Notes: generated from the letters alone by a model not told the origin. Shown: positions 25,716 through 35,214, numbered from the stretch's first letter. The stretch is 64,000 nt of DNA from Balanoglossus misakiensis (GCA_040954595.2 JBECUI020000031.1:124001-188000), one strand, 5' to 3'. Made by a program: numbers and translations.

Positions 25716-25749
25716 TTGACATAAAAAAGCATATAATGATAATGCTAGT
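25716..25749 (+). promoter_or_regulatory. feoAB promoter with Fur-like hexamers
   Basis: TTGACA (25716-25721), 16 nt and GATAAT (25738-25743). The -10 region reads TATAATGATAATGCTAGT, two good and one poor copy of the GATAAT hexamer that makes up Fur sites. Iron repression is inferred; the third hexamer is weak. Confidence 0.45.
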
Positions 25750-25780
25750 TAACTTATAATTTAATAAGGTAGATAACCGT

Positions 25781-26026
25781 ATGCTAAAAACTTTTAAAGA
25801 TATGAAAATTGGTGATTCTGCGGAAATCGTTGGCTATGAGAATGTCCACAGAGCTTACCGCAGGAAACTTCTTTCTCTAGGTTTAACCAGGGGAGTTGTG
25901 TTAACCCTGACAAAAATGGCTCCTCTGGGAGATCCCTTGGAAATAGAAGTTCGAGGTTACAAGCTTTCACTTCGTAGAGTCGAAGCTGACATACTAAAAG
26001 TAAAAGATCTTCTAAGAGAAATCTGA
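25781..26026 (+). CDS. feoA: FeoA ferrous iron transport accessory protein
   Basis: An 81-residue SH3-like protein that assists FeoB on the cytoplasmic side. Family features: SAEIVGYENVHRAYRRKLLSLGLTRG and GDPLEIEVRGYKLSLRRVEA. Its stop codon is directly followed by the feoB ATG (TGAATG), so the two are translationally coupled. Length is normal. The promoter carries Fur-like hexamers. Confidence 0.92.
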   Translation: MLKTFKDMKIGDSAEIVGYENVHRAYRRKLLSLGLTRGVVLTLTKMAPLGDPLEIEVRGYKLSLRRVEADILKVKDLLREI

Positions 26027-28332
26027 ATGGCAGAATTTTCCATTGCCATAGTAGGTAATCCAAATTCAGGGAAAACCACTCTTTTCAACAACCTTACAGG
26101 CAGTTCCCAGCGAGTAGGCAACTGGCCCGGCGTTACAGTAGAAAAAAAATCTGGGTTTTTAAGCGATTCTGAAATTTCGACTGAAGTGGTCGATCTCCCG
26201 GGAATCTACTCCTTAGATGCCGAAAGTGAAGATGAGTGTATTGCCAGGGATCACATTCTCGACAAGCATTCCGATCTTATCGTCAACATCCTCGATGCCT
26301 CAAATCTGGAAAGAAACCTTTTCCTTACCTTAAACCTCCTGGAAATGCAGCGTCCGCTCTTGGTAGTTCTTACCATGATAGATTTGGCAGAAAAGAAGAA
26401 GTTGCATATCGATACAAAAAAACTCTCTACAGAGCTGGGATTGCCTATTGTGGGCATTAATAGCCATAAAGCTGGCGATATAGCCAAGGTAAAGCAAGCT
26501 ATAGGCAAGGCATTAAAAAAATCACAGACTTCCTCTATTTCTATCCCCTACCCTCCTGCCATCACCGAGGTTCTCAATAACTGGACACCGAGAATTGTGC
26601 AAGCGAAGAACTCCCCCTCAACCAATCCCCGTTTCTCCATACTGAAAATCCTGAACAAGGACGAGTCGCTTATCCGTAGATTTCTTCAGGCTGGAATCTT
26701 TCAGCCTGAAGAAATCGAGGAGACTATCAAACAGACCTCCGAGGCCCTGGAAGATTTCCCAGACATGGCCATAGCGGAAGCAAAATATGCTTATATTTCC
26801 AAGCTGGTGAAAAAATCTACCAAAAAGGACAGCCATTCGGTTAGTATCACGGAAAGAATCGACAACGTCATTCTCAACCGGTACCTGGGCATGCCTTTAT
26901 TCCTGGGCATCATGTATCTTCTTTTCTGGTCTGTCACCTACTTTGGCGGGGCCTTTATTGATTTTTTTGACATTGTTTTTGGACTTATTTTTGTCAATGG
27001 CCTTGGAACCCTGCTGAGTCTAATCTCCACTCCATCGTGGCTTATCAGCTTACTAGCCGGAGGTTTGGGGGCGGGTATACAGACTGTGGCCACGTTCATA
27101 CCCGTTATCTTCACAATGTTCTTTATGCTTTCCATTCTGGAATCTTCCGGCTACATGACCAGAGCTGCCTTTGTCGCAGACCGCTTCATCAGGATCCTGG
27201 GCTTGCCAGGAAAAGCCTTTATTCCCATGCTTGTAGGGTTTGGCTGCACAGTCCCAGCAGTTATGGCCTCACGAACCTTAGAAAATAAAAGGGATCGGTA
27301 CCTCACGATTTTCATGGTTCCCTTTATGTCCTGTGGGGCTCGACTGCCCGTTTATGCCCTCTTTGGAGCAGCCTTTTTTGGTGCCTGGTCGGGATTCATT
27401 ATCTTCAGTTTATATCTGACTGGAATTTTGCTGGCAGTCATCACCGGCCTTCTTCTCAAGAAAACGCTTTTTAAAGGCCAGGCCTCCCCCCTTGTCATGG
27501 AATTACCACCGTACCATGCCCCACGTTTCAAAGACATCCTCCGTCGTACATGGATACGCCTGAGGGTGTTTATTTTGAGAGCTGGAAAGGTTATTATCCT
27601 GGCCGTCCTGGTACTGAGCCTATTTAACTCCCTGGGTACAGATGGGATTTCGGCAATGACAATAGCAAAGAATCTGTGTTATCTGTAATCGGCCAGACTA
27701 TCACACCAATTTTCTCTCCCATGGGCCTGGAGAAGGACAATTGGCCTGCCACGGTAGCACTGTTTACGGGAATATTTGCCAAAGAAGTTATTGTGGGAAC
27801 CTTGAGTGGGCTTTACAGACAGGAAGATAAGACCCTTCTGGCCGGCAGTGGAAATGATGTAGGAATCACCAAGGACCGTGTTGATTTTATCGAAGGCATG
27901 AAACTAGCCTTTGCATCCATACCTGAGGGTTTCTCTGGATTATTCCAGGGTTTCATCGATCCCTTGGGTACCTCTATTATCCAGGAAGATCAGGAAATCC
28001 TTGCCCAGGAAGTTGGTGCAGAAATACAGACCTTGGGCTCTCTTCAGAAATTTTTTCAGAACAACCCAGTACGAGCCTATGCGTACTTGCTTTTTGTTCT
28101 TATTTATTTCCCCTGTGTGTCGGTTTTGGGGACCATGCTGCGAGAAGTTGGCCCCAAGTTCACCTGGCTAGCCATGTCTTATCTGACCATTCTGGCCTGG
28201 AGTGTGGCTACCCTTTTCTTCCAGATTGCCCAGGGGCATAATCTATGGCTCATAATGCTGGCCCTGGCCTTGGTAGCCCTGTTTATCCCCGTATTCAAAC
28301 TGAGCGCAGATAAAAAAGAGTCACTAGAATAA
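26027..28332 (+). pseudogene. feoB: FeoB ferrous iron transporter, broken by one frameshift
   Basis: The inner-membrane GTPase-permease for Fe2+. The first part (26027-27688) has the G domain with GNPNSGKTTLFNNLTG and DLPGIYSL, the helical spacer, and membrane Gate motifs (GLPGKAFIPMLVGFGCTVPAVMASRTL). The second part (from about 27651 to 28332) continues with GNDNSKESVLSVIGQTITPIFSPMG and the remaining membrane segments (FAKEVIVGTLSGLY). The frames part at about 27645-27655, where ATTTCGGC stands in place of an expected ATTTTCGGC (GTDGxFGN in other FeoB). One missing T explains the break. Together the parts give about 768 residues, full length. Probably an assembly indel in a working gene. 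Confidence 0.88.
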
Positions 28333-28389
28333 AATTCCAGGAAACAGGTTTAAGCGGGGCTCAAAAAGAGCCACCATCAGTAACCATGC

Positions 28390-29685
28390 CTAAGCCCCCT
28401 CCATAACATCGCCAACAGCTTCATATAGCCGGGAAAAAAGAAGGGGGATCTGCTTCATCGGAAGGGAGGAATAGGCTATTCGGACCAGATCTCCCAAAGC
28501 TATTATTCCGGTATCGTACTTGTGTAACAGAAGCTGTCTTACTTGTTCCGCATCCCCGTTCTTCACACGCAGGCACATAAAATACCCTGAGTTAAAAGGT
28601 AGAGGAGAAAACCGCTCCTTGTATTCCGGATGCTTATCGAGTTCCTGCTGTACGGCATCATGCCGAGACTTCAGGAGCTGATAGGCCCGAAGCTTTTCCT
28701 TGGGGTATTGCGGATCCTTATAAGCCGCTAAGAGTAAGGACTGACCCAAATGAGAATCGTTGGAAATGCTTCCCCTTATCCTCCCGGCAGCCTTGTTTTC
28801 CAAGGCCCTGAGGCATCCTTCACTAAGCCCCTTGCCGGCAAAGGTAATAAAGCCCACCCTAAATCCCCACACATAATCCTCTTTGGTAGCACCGTCGAGT
28901 TTCACCGCCAAGACATTCTCGTGGAGATCCGCCAGCCCGGCAAAGGGAGAAATGCTTGCCACATCCGGGCGAAAGAACAATCCGAAGTAAGCATCGTCTA
29001 TTAACACAACCACATCCTTGCCTGCCTCGGCAGCAGTTCGGATAGTACTGATTATCTCCTGGTATTCCTTGGTCGTCGGACTATAACCCGTGGGATTGTT
29101 GGGGAAGTTCAGCAAAAGAATTTTCTTCTTACCGGAACCCAGCAAGGTTTCTCGGAGCCCCTCGACATTAAACCCTTCTCCTGAAAAAAGGTTGAAGGTT
29201 TTGAGAACCGCCCCATAAGCTTCACAGAAAATCAAGCGATAATTACCCCAGTAAAGATCAGGAAGTATAATCTCGTCGCCCTGATCAACAAAAAGATAAC
29301 CCGCCGTCGCAAGACCATGGGTAATGGCATTGCTTACCACCGGCCTGGAAAAGGGAATCTCTTTTAAAGGAGGATTTTTTTCACGAATAAACTGCCCCCA
29401 GACGTCTCTCATAGCAGGTTTACCAAAGCTGGAAGCATAGCTAAAGACTTCCATAGGGTCCAAATTGATTTTTTTAGCCAGGGAGGTTAAATGAAGAACA
29501 GAGCCATCGTCATTGGAAGCCATCCCTATAGAAGCATTGATGGCTTTTCCCTGGGCATCCGCCCCTTGGGCAACCAAGCCTTTATTAGGAAAAAATATGC
29601 TCCGCCCCAAAGAGGAGAGGAGTCGATACGCTACAGGTCCTTCTTCCTGAAGGATCCGGTTTAATTCTACAGCCTGAGGGTTCAT
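28390..29685 (-). CDS. PLP-dependent class I/II aminotransferase
   Basis: 431 residues of fold-type I aminotransferase. NFPNNPTGYSPT is the substrate/cofactor-contact motif, VVLIDDAYFGLF the PLP-ring aspartate and tyrosine region, LDGATKEDYVWGFRVGF the segment with the Schiff-base lysine, and ISNDSHLGQSLLLAAYKDP a later helix. It resembles aminotransferases acting on aromatic or other bulky amino acids; the exact substrate is unknown. The start is ATG 29685 with AAAGGAG upstream. It is convergent with feoB and divergent from the acyltransferase gene. Confidence 0.85.
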   Translation of the reverse strand: MNPQAVELNRILQEEGPVAYRLLSSLGRSIFFPNKGLVAQGADAQGKAINASIGMASNDDGSVLHLTSLAKKINLDPMEVFSYASSFGKPAMRDVWGQFIREKNPPLKEIPFSRPVVSNAITHGLATAGYLFVDQGDEIILPDLYWGNYRLIFCEAYGAVLKTFNLFSGEGFNVEGLRETLLGSGKKKILLLNFPNNPTGYSPTTKEYQEIISTIRTAAEAGKDVVVLIDDAYFGLFFRPDVASISPFAGLADLHENVLAVKLDGATKEDYVWGFRVGFITFAGKGLSEGCLRALENKAAGRIRGSISNDSHLGQSLLLAAYKDPQYPKEKLRAYQLLKSRHDAVQQELDKHPEYKERFSPLPFNSGYFMCLRVKNGDAEQVRQLLLHKYDTGIIALGDLVRIAYSSLPMKQIPLLFSRLYEAVGDVMEGA

Positions 29686-29785
29686 CTTATCTCCTTTCTT
29701 GTTTTATTTAAAAGCTTAAATGAAACAAGCTAACTCGACAACTAGAAGATAAACACGTTATAATGGCTAAAAAGTGGAGAAAGTG

Positions 29786-31015
29786 ATGACTCAAAGTAGG
29801 TTTTTGTTATTACTCTATATGATATGGTTATATTTTTTGCATTACTTATGCAAAGTTCCTCTATACATAGTTTTACGATTGCGATTAAGGGTCAAATACA
29901 GGAATCTGAAAAACTTCTATAAACTCAAACCACCTTACCTCTTACTTTCAAATCACGTAAACCAATGGGACCCTCTCGTCCTTTCTTGTGCAGCACCCCA
30001 TCCCATCCGATGGGTAGCAGCGGATGCTACCTTCCGCGGCTTGTCCAGGTTTGGCATGAGGCTACTGGGAACCATTCCAAAATCCAAAGAAAAGTCGGAT
30101 TTGGAAACAGTTCAGGAACTTCGGATAGTAAACGCCACCAAGGGGATAGCAGGAATCTTTCCTGAAGGCGGCCAGAACTGGGATGGGCTTACAGGGGAGT
30201 TTATTCCAGCAACAGCCAAGTTGGTGCGGTTACTAAAAGTCCCCGTGCTGACCTCAAGGGTTCAAGGGGGCTATCTTTCCAAGCCTCGATGGTCCTGGAC
30301 TATCAATCGCTGTAGGGTAGAAGTGGACTTTCAGATAGCCTTGGAAGCAAAAGAAGTAAAAACTCTTAAGCTCAGTGAAATTGAACAACGCCTGAAAAGT
30401 CATCTGGGACACGATGAGTACAGCTGGCAGAGGAAAGTACTTCAACCCCTTAGGGGGGAGGATAGAGCGGAGCATCTGGAGCTGGCCATCTGGTGCTGTC
30501 CATCCTGCCTGGACCTAGGAAGCTTCCATTCCGTAGGGAACTCCATGGCCTGTCGAGAATGCGGCTATCAGGTAAACATCGATAGGTATGGATTTTTTAT
30601 CTATCCTAAACAAGGACCCAGTTTTGCTTCTCCCCGGGACTGGGATCATTGGCAACGGCGGCGAATGATGGATATGTTTAGAAAAAACCTAGCTCTGGAT
30701 CGCGGTTCTCTGCTCCTTAAAGATGCTAACATCACTCTTATGCAAGCAAGTAAACGCAGTTCTTTCCGTCCTATACTCATCGGTGAGGCCCAGCTCTATG
30801 GCGACCGGCTTGATTTTTCTTCTCCTCCCTCTCCTACCCTTAGCTTTCCCCTTTCACAGATGTCTGGAATCACGGTGTTTAAACAGCATAAGCTTGAACT
30901 TCACTTTCAGAAATCTTCCTACAGATTTCACATGCCCACCAACTCACTGTCGGCCTACAAGTGGTATGTGGCTCTCAAGATTCTCAAGAACTTATCCGTA
31001 GCTGAAAATGTTTAG
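29786..31015 (+). CDS. PlsC-like acyltransferase with C-terminal zinc ribbon
   Basis: About 409 residues. After an N-terminal membrane segment lies the 1-acylglycerol-3-phosphate acyltransferase domain (about 45-200), with the catalytic NHVNQWD block (NHx4D-like) and FPEGGQNWDG, the phosphate-binding motif. It probably acylates lysophosphatidate or a related lysolipid at the membrane. Unusually, a zinc-ribbon-like module follows (WCCPSCLDLGS...MACRECGY, about 235-275) and then a beta-rich C-terminal domain of about 130 residues. The start is ATG 29786 (GGAG upstream) rather than the GTG 12 nt earlier. Confidence 0.82.
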   Translation: MTQSRFLLLLYMIWLYFLHYLCKVPLYIVLRLRLRVKYRNLKNFYKLKPPYLLLSNHVNQWDPLVLSCAAPHPIRWVAADATFRGLSRFGMRLLGTIPKSKEKSDLETVQELRIVNATKGIAGIFPEGGQNWDGLTGEFIPATAKLVRLLKVPVLTSRVQGGYLSKPRWSWTINRCRVEVDFQIALEAKEVKTLKLSEIEQRLKSHLGHDEYSWQRKVLQPLRGEDRAEHLELAIWCCPSCLDLGSFHSVGNSMACRECGYQVNIDRYGFFIYPKQGPSFASPRDWDHWQRRRMMDMFRKNLALDRGSLLLKDANITLMQASKRSSFRPILIGEAQLYGDRLDFSSPPSPTLSFPLSQMSGITVFKQHKLELHFQKSSYRFHMPTNSLSAYKWYVALKILKNLSVAENV

Positions 31016-31118
31016 CCAGAGTGCCGCTTTATACGAAAAACAGTTTTTTATGTTTTTTTTATGTTAAGGAAGCACTCTATATTGAATAAAGGCCTGTTAG
31101 GGTGTATGTTTTTATATA

Positions 31119-31493
31119 ATGATTCGATTTCGTATTCTTGATGTCGTTATTTTCCTCTTTGCTCTAGGAACCATTGCAGGAGCTGTGGCCTGGACCACAG
31201 GCAAGAGCGATGGGAACCCTCTGGTAGAAATTGAAACCTCCAAAGAAGTGTTACTGTATCCCTTAAATGTAGATAGAGTAATAGAACTGGAAGGTCCTAT
31301 TGGTATGACTACGGTCGTCATTGAGAATCAAAAGGCCAGGGTGACTGAATCGGATTGTAAAGAGAAGATTGCCATAGCCATGGGAGAAATTTACTCTCCG
31401 GACAGCTGGGTGGCCTGCCTCCCCAATCGGGTTTTTGTTAGGATAACCACAGAGAGTGGAAATTCTGGAACCACGGATGCCGGAGCTTTTTGA
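31119..31493 (+). CDS. NusG domain II-containing membrane-anchored protein
   Basis: 124 residues: an N-terminal transmembrane anchor (VVIFLFALGTIAGAVAW) followed by a small beta domain of the NusG-II type. It contains YPLNVDRVIELEGPIGMTTVVIENQKARVTESDC and PDSWVACLPNRVFVRI. In related bacteria this domain is found beside Gx-transporter genes and in the Rnf context. Here it overlaps the next gene by 17 nt, so it is the first gene of a three-gene operon. Function unknown. Confidence 0.8.
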   Translation: MIRFRILDVVIFLFALGTIAGAVAWTTGKSDGNPLVEIETSKEVLLYPLNVDRVIELEGPIGMTTVVIENQKARVTESDCKEKIAIAMGEIYSPDSWVACLPNRVFVRITTESGNSGTTDAGAF

Positions 31494-32064
31494 ATCTTCC
31501 CGTTTTCAACGACGAGAAATCGTTGCTTTTTTTGGAGCCCTTTGTCTATTCCTGGCGGCGGTTGAATACCTTTTCCCAAAACCAGTTCCTTTTTTCCGGT
31601 GGGGATTGGCCAATCTTCCCCTATTGATCGGTTTGACATTTCTTTCCTTTCAAGATTTGTTACTGGTGCTGATTTTGAAGGTCATTGGACAGGGGCTGAT
31701 ACACGGCAGTTTAGCCTCTTACGTTATATTGCTCTCCTTGGCGGGCTCCACTTCCAGCGTTCTTGTTATGGTTGTAGTTCACCGTCTGGGACAAAAATAC
31801 GTCAGTCTTGTGGGTGTCTCCCTGGCGGGGGCACTAACGAGTTCCTTAATCCAAATAGTTTTTTCTGTGCTTTTCATCTTTGGCTCCTCAGCACGTCTGA
31901 TAGCACCCCTTTTTTTGACTTTGGGAAGTATCACAGGGCTGGTCATAGGAATTTCAGGTCAGATTTTTACCCAGAAATCTCTGTGGCTTGCCGCTTTAAA
32001 ACAACGATATACAGCAGTAACAGCAGTAGGGCAAGATATCGATGCGCCGTCCTCGTCGTCCTGA
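31477..32064 (+). CDS. Gx transporter family / heptaprenyl diphosphate synthase component I-like membrane protein
   Basis: About 195 residues with five to six hydrophobic segments. The run WGLANLPLLIGLTFLSFQDLLLVLILKVIGQGL and the glycine-rich later helices fit the Gx transporter family, often annotated as heptaprenyl diphosphate synthase component I. The fold resembles the S-component of ECF transporters, so a small-molecule uptake role is possible. The start is ATG 31477, overlapping the NusG-II gene; it also overlaps the next gene by 23 nt. Confidence 0.75.
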   Translation: MPELFESSRFQRREIVAFFGALCLFLAAVEYLFPKPVPFFRWGLANLPLLIGLTFLSFQDLLLVLILKVIGQGLIHGSLASYVILLSLAGSTSSVLVMVVVHRLGQKYVSLVGVSLAGALTSSLIQIVFSVLFIFGSSARLIAPLFLTLGSITGLVIGISGQIFTQKSLWLAALKQRYTAVTAVGQDIDAPSSSS

Positions 32065-32680
32065 CCGATTAGCCCCAATAATGGCTTCTCTTCCCCGTTT
32101 TATGGCGGGTCTGTTGTCCATGCCAGCTTTCCTTCTTGTGGATACACTTCTTTTAAAAGGATTAATGGTGGCCTTCTATGCTTCTTTGGCCGTTTTGGCC
32201 GGAAAGAGGCTGCAGTGGGGTTATTTCATGCTTACTATCGTTACCATTGTCCTTTTTCAGCTTTTTATTCCCTGGGGGCGGGTTCTTTGGGAACTAGGCC
32301 CTTTACGGATCAGCACGGGAGCTCTTGAAAAGGGATTTCTAAGGGGCTTAACCTTGGTGGGAATGGTTTTTCTTTCTTTGGCTTCGGTAAAGCCAGACCT
32401 ACAGCTCCCGGGAAAGTTTGGGGGACTTTTTGGAAGAACTTTTTGGCATTTCGATAGGATTATCGAAGGGAAGAAAAAACTTACCCGTCGGGGGTTTTTG
32501 GAAAGCCTGGATAAGTACCTTATGGAAAGCTTCAATCCGGCACTGGTCGATTTTGGTTACGGCAGCAAAACCTTAAACAAAGAGAAAGACGCACATCCAT
32601 GGAGGGGAACAGGCTGGGCCATTCTTCTGCCTTTTGTTTCCTGGGGAGGATGGATAGTATCTCTTCTTCTGAAACGCTAG
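32042..32680 (+). CDS. Conserved-type membrane protein, third gene of the NusG-II/Gx operon
   Basis: About 212 residues with hydrophobic segments at about 20-45, 48-65, 68-85 and 108-120, a basic C-terminal cytoplasmic part, and a final hydrophobic stretch (GWAILLPFVSWGGWIVSLLL). Its place behind an S-component-like gene makes an EcfT/CbiQ-like coupling role conceivable, but I see no clear A-R-G coupling motif. The start may be ATG 32042 or ATG 32081. Function is not assigned. Confidence 0.6.
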   Translation: MRRPRRPDRLAPIMASLPRFMAGLLSMPAFLLVDTLLLKGLMVAFYASLAVLAGKRLQWGYFMLTIVTIVLFQLFIPWGRVLWELGPLRISTGALEKGFLRGLTLVGMVFLSLASVKPDLQLPGKFGGLFGRTFWHFDRIIEGKKKLTRRGFLESLDKYLMESFNPALVDFGYGSKTLNKEKDAHPWRGTGWAILLPFVSWGGWIVSLLLKR

Positions 32681-33318
32681 TCCAGGAAACCTTCTTCCCT
32701 GACATACCGTTCAGCAACGGCTATGTCGGCAGGGTCAATACGGTCAGAGTAGATATTTAAAAAATCACGCTCGTACTTGGTTGCACACCATAGGAGGGTC
32801 CAGGCAGAACCGTTTTTTTCGGGTCCCAGGTTCTTATAGATGTCGTAAACCTGAATATAGGCGTCAAGTATGACCTTTTTTTCCACGGAAGTGAAATAAT
32901 CCTCTGAGCCCAGACGGTTATAAATATCTACAACTTCCATAGGGAAGATCAGATCAGGATCGGAAGAAATCATGTTATTGCGCACATAAAGGTCTGGCCA
33001 AAGGAAAATATCAGTCCAATACTTTCCGGTAATCAAAGAAAAAGATTCCCCATCCACAACAATGTGCTGAGTAATAATATGCCTTTCAGGGGGTAGATCT
33101 ACGGGGACGGTTCCCATGCCGACAGGGTCTGTGCTTTCCTCAGGCAGAGTCTCTTCTACAAGAGGAATTTCCGACATAATGTCAGGTTTTTGAGAACGTA
33201 CACGGAGCCAAAGAAAGACTCCCCCAATAACTATTGCCAGTACTCCTAAAATGATTGCCAGAGTACGAAAAACATTCGGTGAACTTTCCACAGTTTTATC
33301 TATCGACCCCTTGAACAA
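32677..33318 (-). CDS. Membrane-anchored LysM-like protein
   Basis: 213 residues: a short cytoplasmic tail, one transmembrane helix (about 18-37, TLAIILGVLAIVIGGVFLWL) and an acidic/proline linker. A LysM-like segment follows (about 85-130): HIVVDGESFSLITGKYWTDIFLWPDLYVRNN...LIFPMEVVDIY. A helical C-terminal half completes it. LysM binds peptidoglycan, so a periplasmic cell-wall role is likely. It lies six bases downstream of the esterase gene on the same strand and overlaps the end of the plus-strand gene by four bases. Confidence 0.7.
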   Translation of the reverse strand: MFKGSIDKTVESSPNVFRTLAIILGVLAIVIGGVFLWLRVRSQKPDIMSEIPLVEETLPEESTDPVGMGTVPVDLPPERHIITQHIVVDGESFSLITGKYWTDIFLWPDLYVRNNMISSDPDLIFPMEVVDIYNRLGSEDYFTSVEKKVILDAYIQVYDIYKNLGPEKNGSAWTLLWCATKYERDFLNIYSDRIDPADIAVAERYVREEGFLD

Positions 33319-33324
33319 GAAACA

Positions 33325-34110
33325 TTAGTGCTTTTGACGAATCCATGCCAAGATTTCTTCAATTACTTCTTCGCATTTGTCTCCCCGGATCAGATTATGC
33401 TCACTGTCTTCCACTATGTGGGCCCGGGATCCCTCTATGGGGAGTCGTTCCTTAAGCCATTCCCCCACTCCAGGACTAATCAGTCTATCGTTTCCCGCCT
33501 CCAGAATCAGGGCTGGTATGGAAACACGCTTGAGCTTCCGGCGAGTTTCTCTAATCAGAAACCACAAATGGGCAAGTTGCCTGTAATCGGCATAGGTCCA
33601 GTATTCCTGAGTAATAGAAGATACATCATCGTCATGAACAATATGACGCTGATAGTTGTGCCGAATTTTCGGCACAACAGGGGCAAATGGAGCCAAAATA
33701 GGAGAGAGGGCAAGAAAGCGATTACGAATGCGTATACCTGGAGCCAAAAGTGAGAGAGAAGCAGGAGTAAATTTGCTGGCCAGCTCCAAGGCCAGGAGAG
33801 CCCCCATGGACTGCCCCACTAGGTGGATCGTTTCATGGCCAGCCTTTATATCCAGCCAGGTATCTTTGATTTTTCGCTTCCAGGCATGACGTCCAGAAGT
33901 AGTAAAATCGGTAGCGCAGGTTCCATGACCTGGAAGCCTGGGCACGCACACAGTATAGCCTTCAGCGTTCAGTCCGTAGGCCAAAGGCATCATGGTCCCC
34001 GGATAATCGGTGTAGCCATGAATTATCATCACGGCTTCTTCTCCTCCAGACAACTGATAAGGCAGCGCAGAGGAAAATGTCTTTTCTTCCTTAACGTCCA
34101 CTCTAAACAT
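33325..34110 (-). CDS. Alpha/beta hydrolase, carboxylesterase/monoacylglycerol lipase type
   Basis: 261 residues. The oxyanion segment is IIHGYTDYPG (about 29-38), the nucleophile elbow GQSMG (Ser at about 100), the acid ILEAGNDRLI, and the base histidine is in EDSEHNLIRGD near the C-terminus. PRLPGHGTCATDF is typical of the esterase/MAG-lipase group. No signal peptide, so probably cytoplasmic, hydrolysing short-chain or glycerol esters. The start is ATG 34110 with AAGGAG upstream. It probably forms an operon with the LysM-like gene downstream. Confidence 0.85.
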   Translation of the reverse strand: MFRVDVKEEKTFSSALPYQLSGGEEAVMIIHGYTDYPGTMMPLAYGLNAEGYTVCVPRLPGHGTCATDFTTSGRHAWKRKIKDTWLDIKAGHETIHLVGQSMGALLALELASKFTPASLSLLAPGIRIRNRFLALSPILAPFAPVVPKIRHNYQRHIVHDDDVSSITQEYWTYADYRQLAHLWFLIRETRRKLKRVSIPALILEAGNDRLISPGVGEWLKERLPIEGSRAHIVEDSEHNLIRGDKCEEVIEEILAWIRQKH

Positions 34111-34141
34111 GAACCTTCTCCTTAAGCCCGGATTGTAATAT

Positions 34142-34177
34142 AAACCTGCTCATTGAACTACATTAATGAGCAGGTTT
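34142..34177 (-). terminator. Terminator of the rlmN operon
   Basis: A perfect 13-bp inverted repeat (AAACCTGCTCATT with AATGAGCAGGTTT) overlaps the last codons and stop of rlmN and is followed by an A/T-rich stretch on the minus strand. Confidence 0.65.
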
Positions 34178-35200
34178 CCGTACAGGAAGGAACTGACCCT
34201 TCGTGGATAAAAGGCCGCAAGCAGCACCAATGTCTAATCCTCGACTTCTTCGAATTGTAGCAATTAATCCACGACGATTCAAAAGGTCCTGGAAAGCGGT
34301 CAAACGCGAAGCGGAACTGGGCTTCCCTGGAAATTCCGGTATGGGATGGTAGGGAATCAGATTGACCCGGATTTTGGAACCTTCCAAAAGCTCAGAAAGT
34401 TTTTTAGCATGGGCAATGCTATCGTTAACTTCATGAATCATCAAATACTCTACAGTAAAACGACGGCGGCGATCCCAGGGATAGGACATAAGAAAAGAAA
34501 GGACTTGGTTTAAGGGATAGCGTCTTTCGTAGGGGATCAGATGGGCTCTTTCTTCTGGAAACGGAGTATGAACACTCAAGGCCAGCGAGCATTCGGATTC
34601 CCTTAGTAGTTGTGGAAGCTTGTCTAAAATACCTATGGTAGAAACCGTTATCTTCCGGGGACTGAGGCCCAGGCCCCAGGGAGCGGTAAAAATTTTCAAG
34701 GCATTGAGAAGGGCATCCAAATTATCCAAAGGCTCCCCCATACCCATAAAAACCACATGGGTAACACTACGACTTTCAGGAATAGAGAGGTATTGATTCA
34801 AGATCTCCCCAGCACTGAGATTCCCCTGAAATCCCTGCCTGGCAGTCATGCAGAACGTGCAGCCCCTTCGACAACCCATCTGAGTCGAAAGGCAGAGGGT
34901 AGCTCGGGTTTCTTCGGGAATCCAGACGGTTTCCACATAGTGACTCTCGGTCCCAAAAAGGTACTTTTTTGTCCCGTCGACAGACTGAGCCACAGAAAGA
35001 GGAGGGAATAAGCCCAGGTTGAACTTCTGCGCTAATGCTGCCCGAGCCGCTTTGGACACATCCGTCATCTCTGTAAAGCAGGAGGCCCTTTTCTTGTAGA
35101 TCCAGGTAGCTATTTGCTTGGAGGCATAATCAGGAAGGTCCAGCTTCCGGGTCAAAGGGAGCAATTCGTTAAACGTTTTCCCCAAAAGGAAAGTTTTCAT
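34163..35200 (-). CDS. rlmN: RlmN, 23S rRNA (adenine2503-C2)/tRNA methyltransferase
   Basis: A 345-residue radical-SAM enzyme that makes 2-methyladenine in 23S rRNA and some tRNAs. The [4Fe-4S] motif CRRGCTFC (CX3CX2C) is at about residues 109-116. VFMGMGEPLDN binds SAM, KITVSTIG and SVHTPFPEER follow, and IPYHPIPEFPG and the catalytic cysteine in GAACGLL lie near the C-terminus. An N-terminal helical RNA-binding domain is present. Length is usual. The start is ATG 35200, 14 nt after the RNase HII-like gene, so it is the last gene of a three-gene operon. Confidence 0.93.
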   Translation of the reverse strand: MKTFLLGKTFNELLPLTRKLDLPDYASKQIATWIYKKRASCFTEMTDVSKAARAALAQKFNLGLFPPLSVAQSVDGTKKYLFGTESHYVETVWIPEETRATLCLSTQMGCRRGCTFCMTARQGFQGNLSAGEILNQYLSIPESRSVTHVVFMGMGEPLDNLDALLNALKIFTAPWGLGLSPRKITVSTIGILDKLPQLLRESECSLALSVHTPFPEERAHLIPYERRYPLNQVLSFLMSYPWDRRRRFTVEYLMIHEVNDSIAHAKKLSELLEGSKIRVNLIPYHPIPEFPGKPSSASRLTAFQDLLNRRGLIATIRRSRGLDIGAACGLLSTKGQFLPVRKPAH

Positions 35201-35214
35201 CTTAGAAATGTAAT

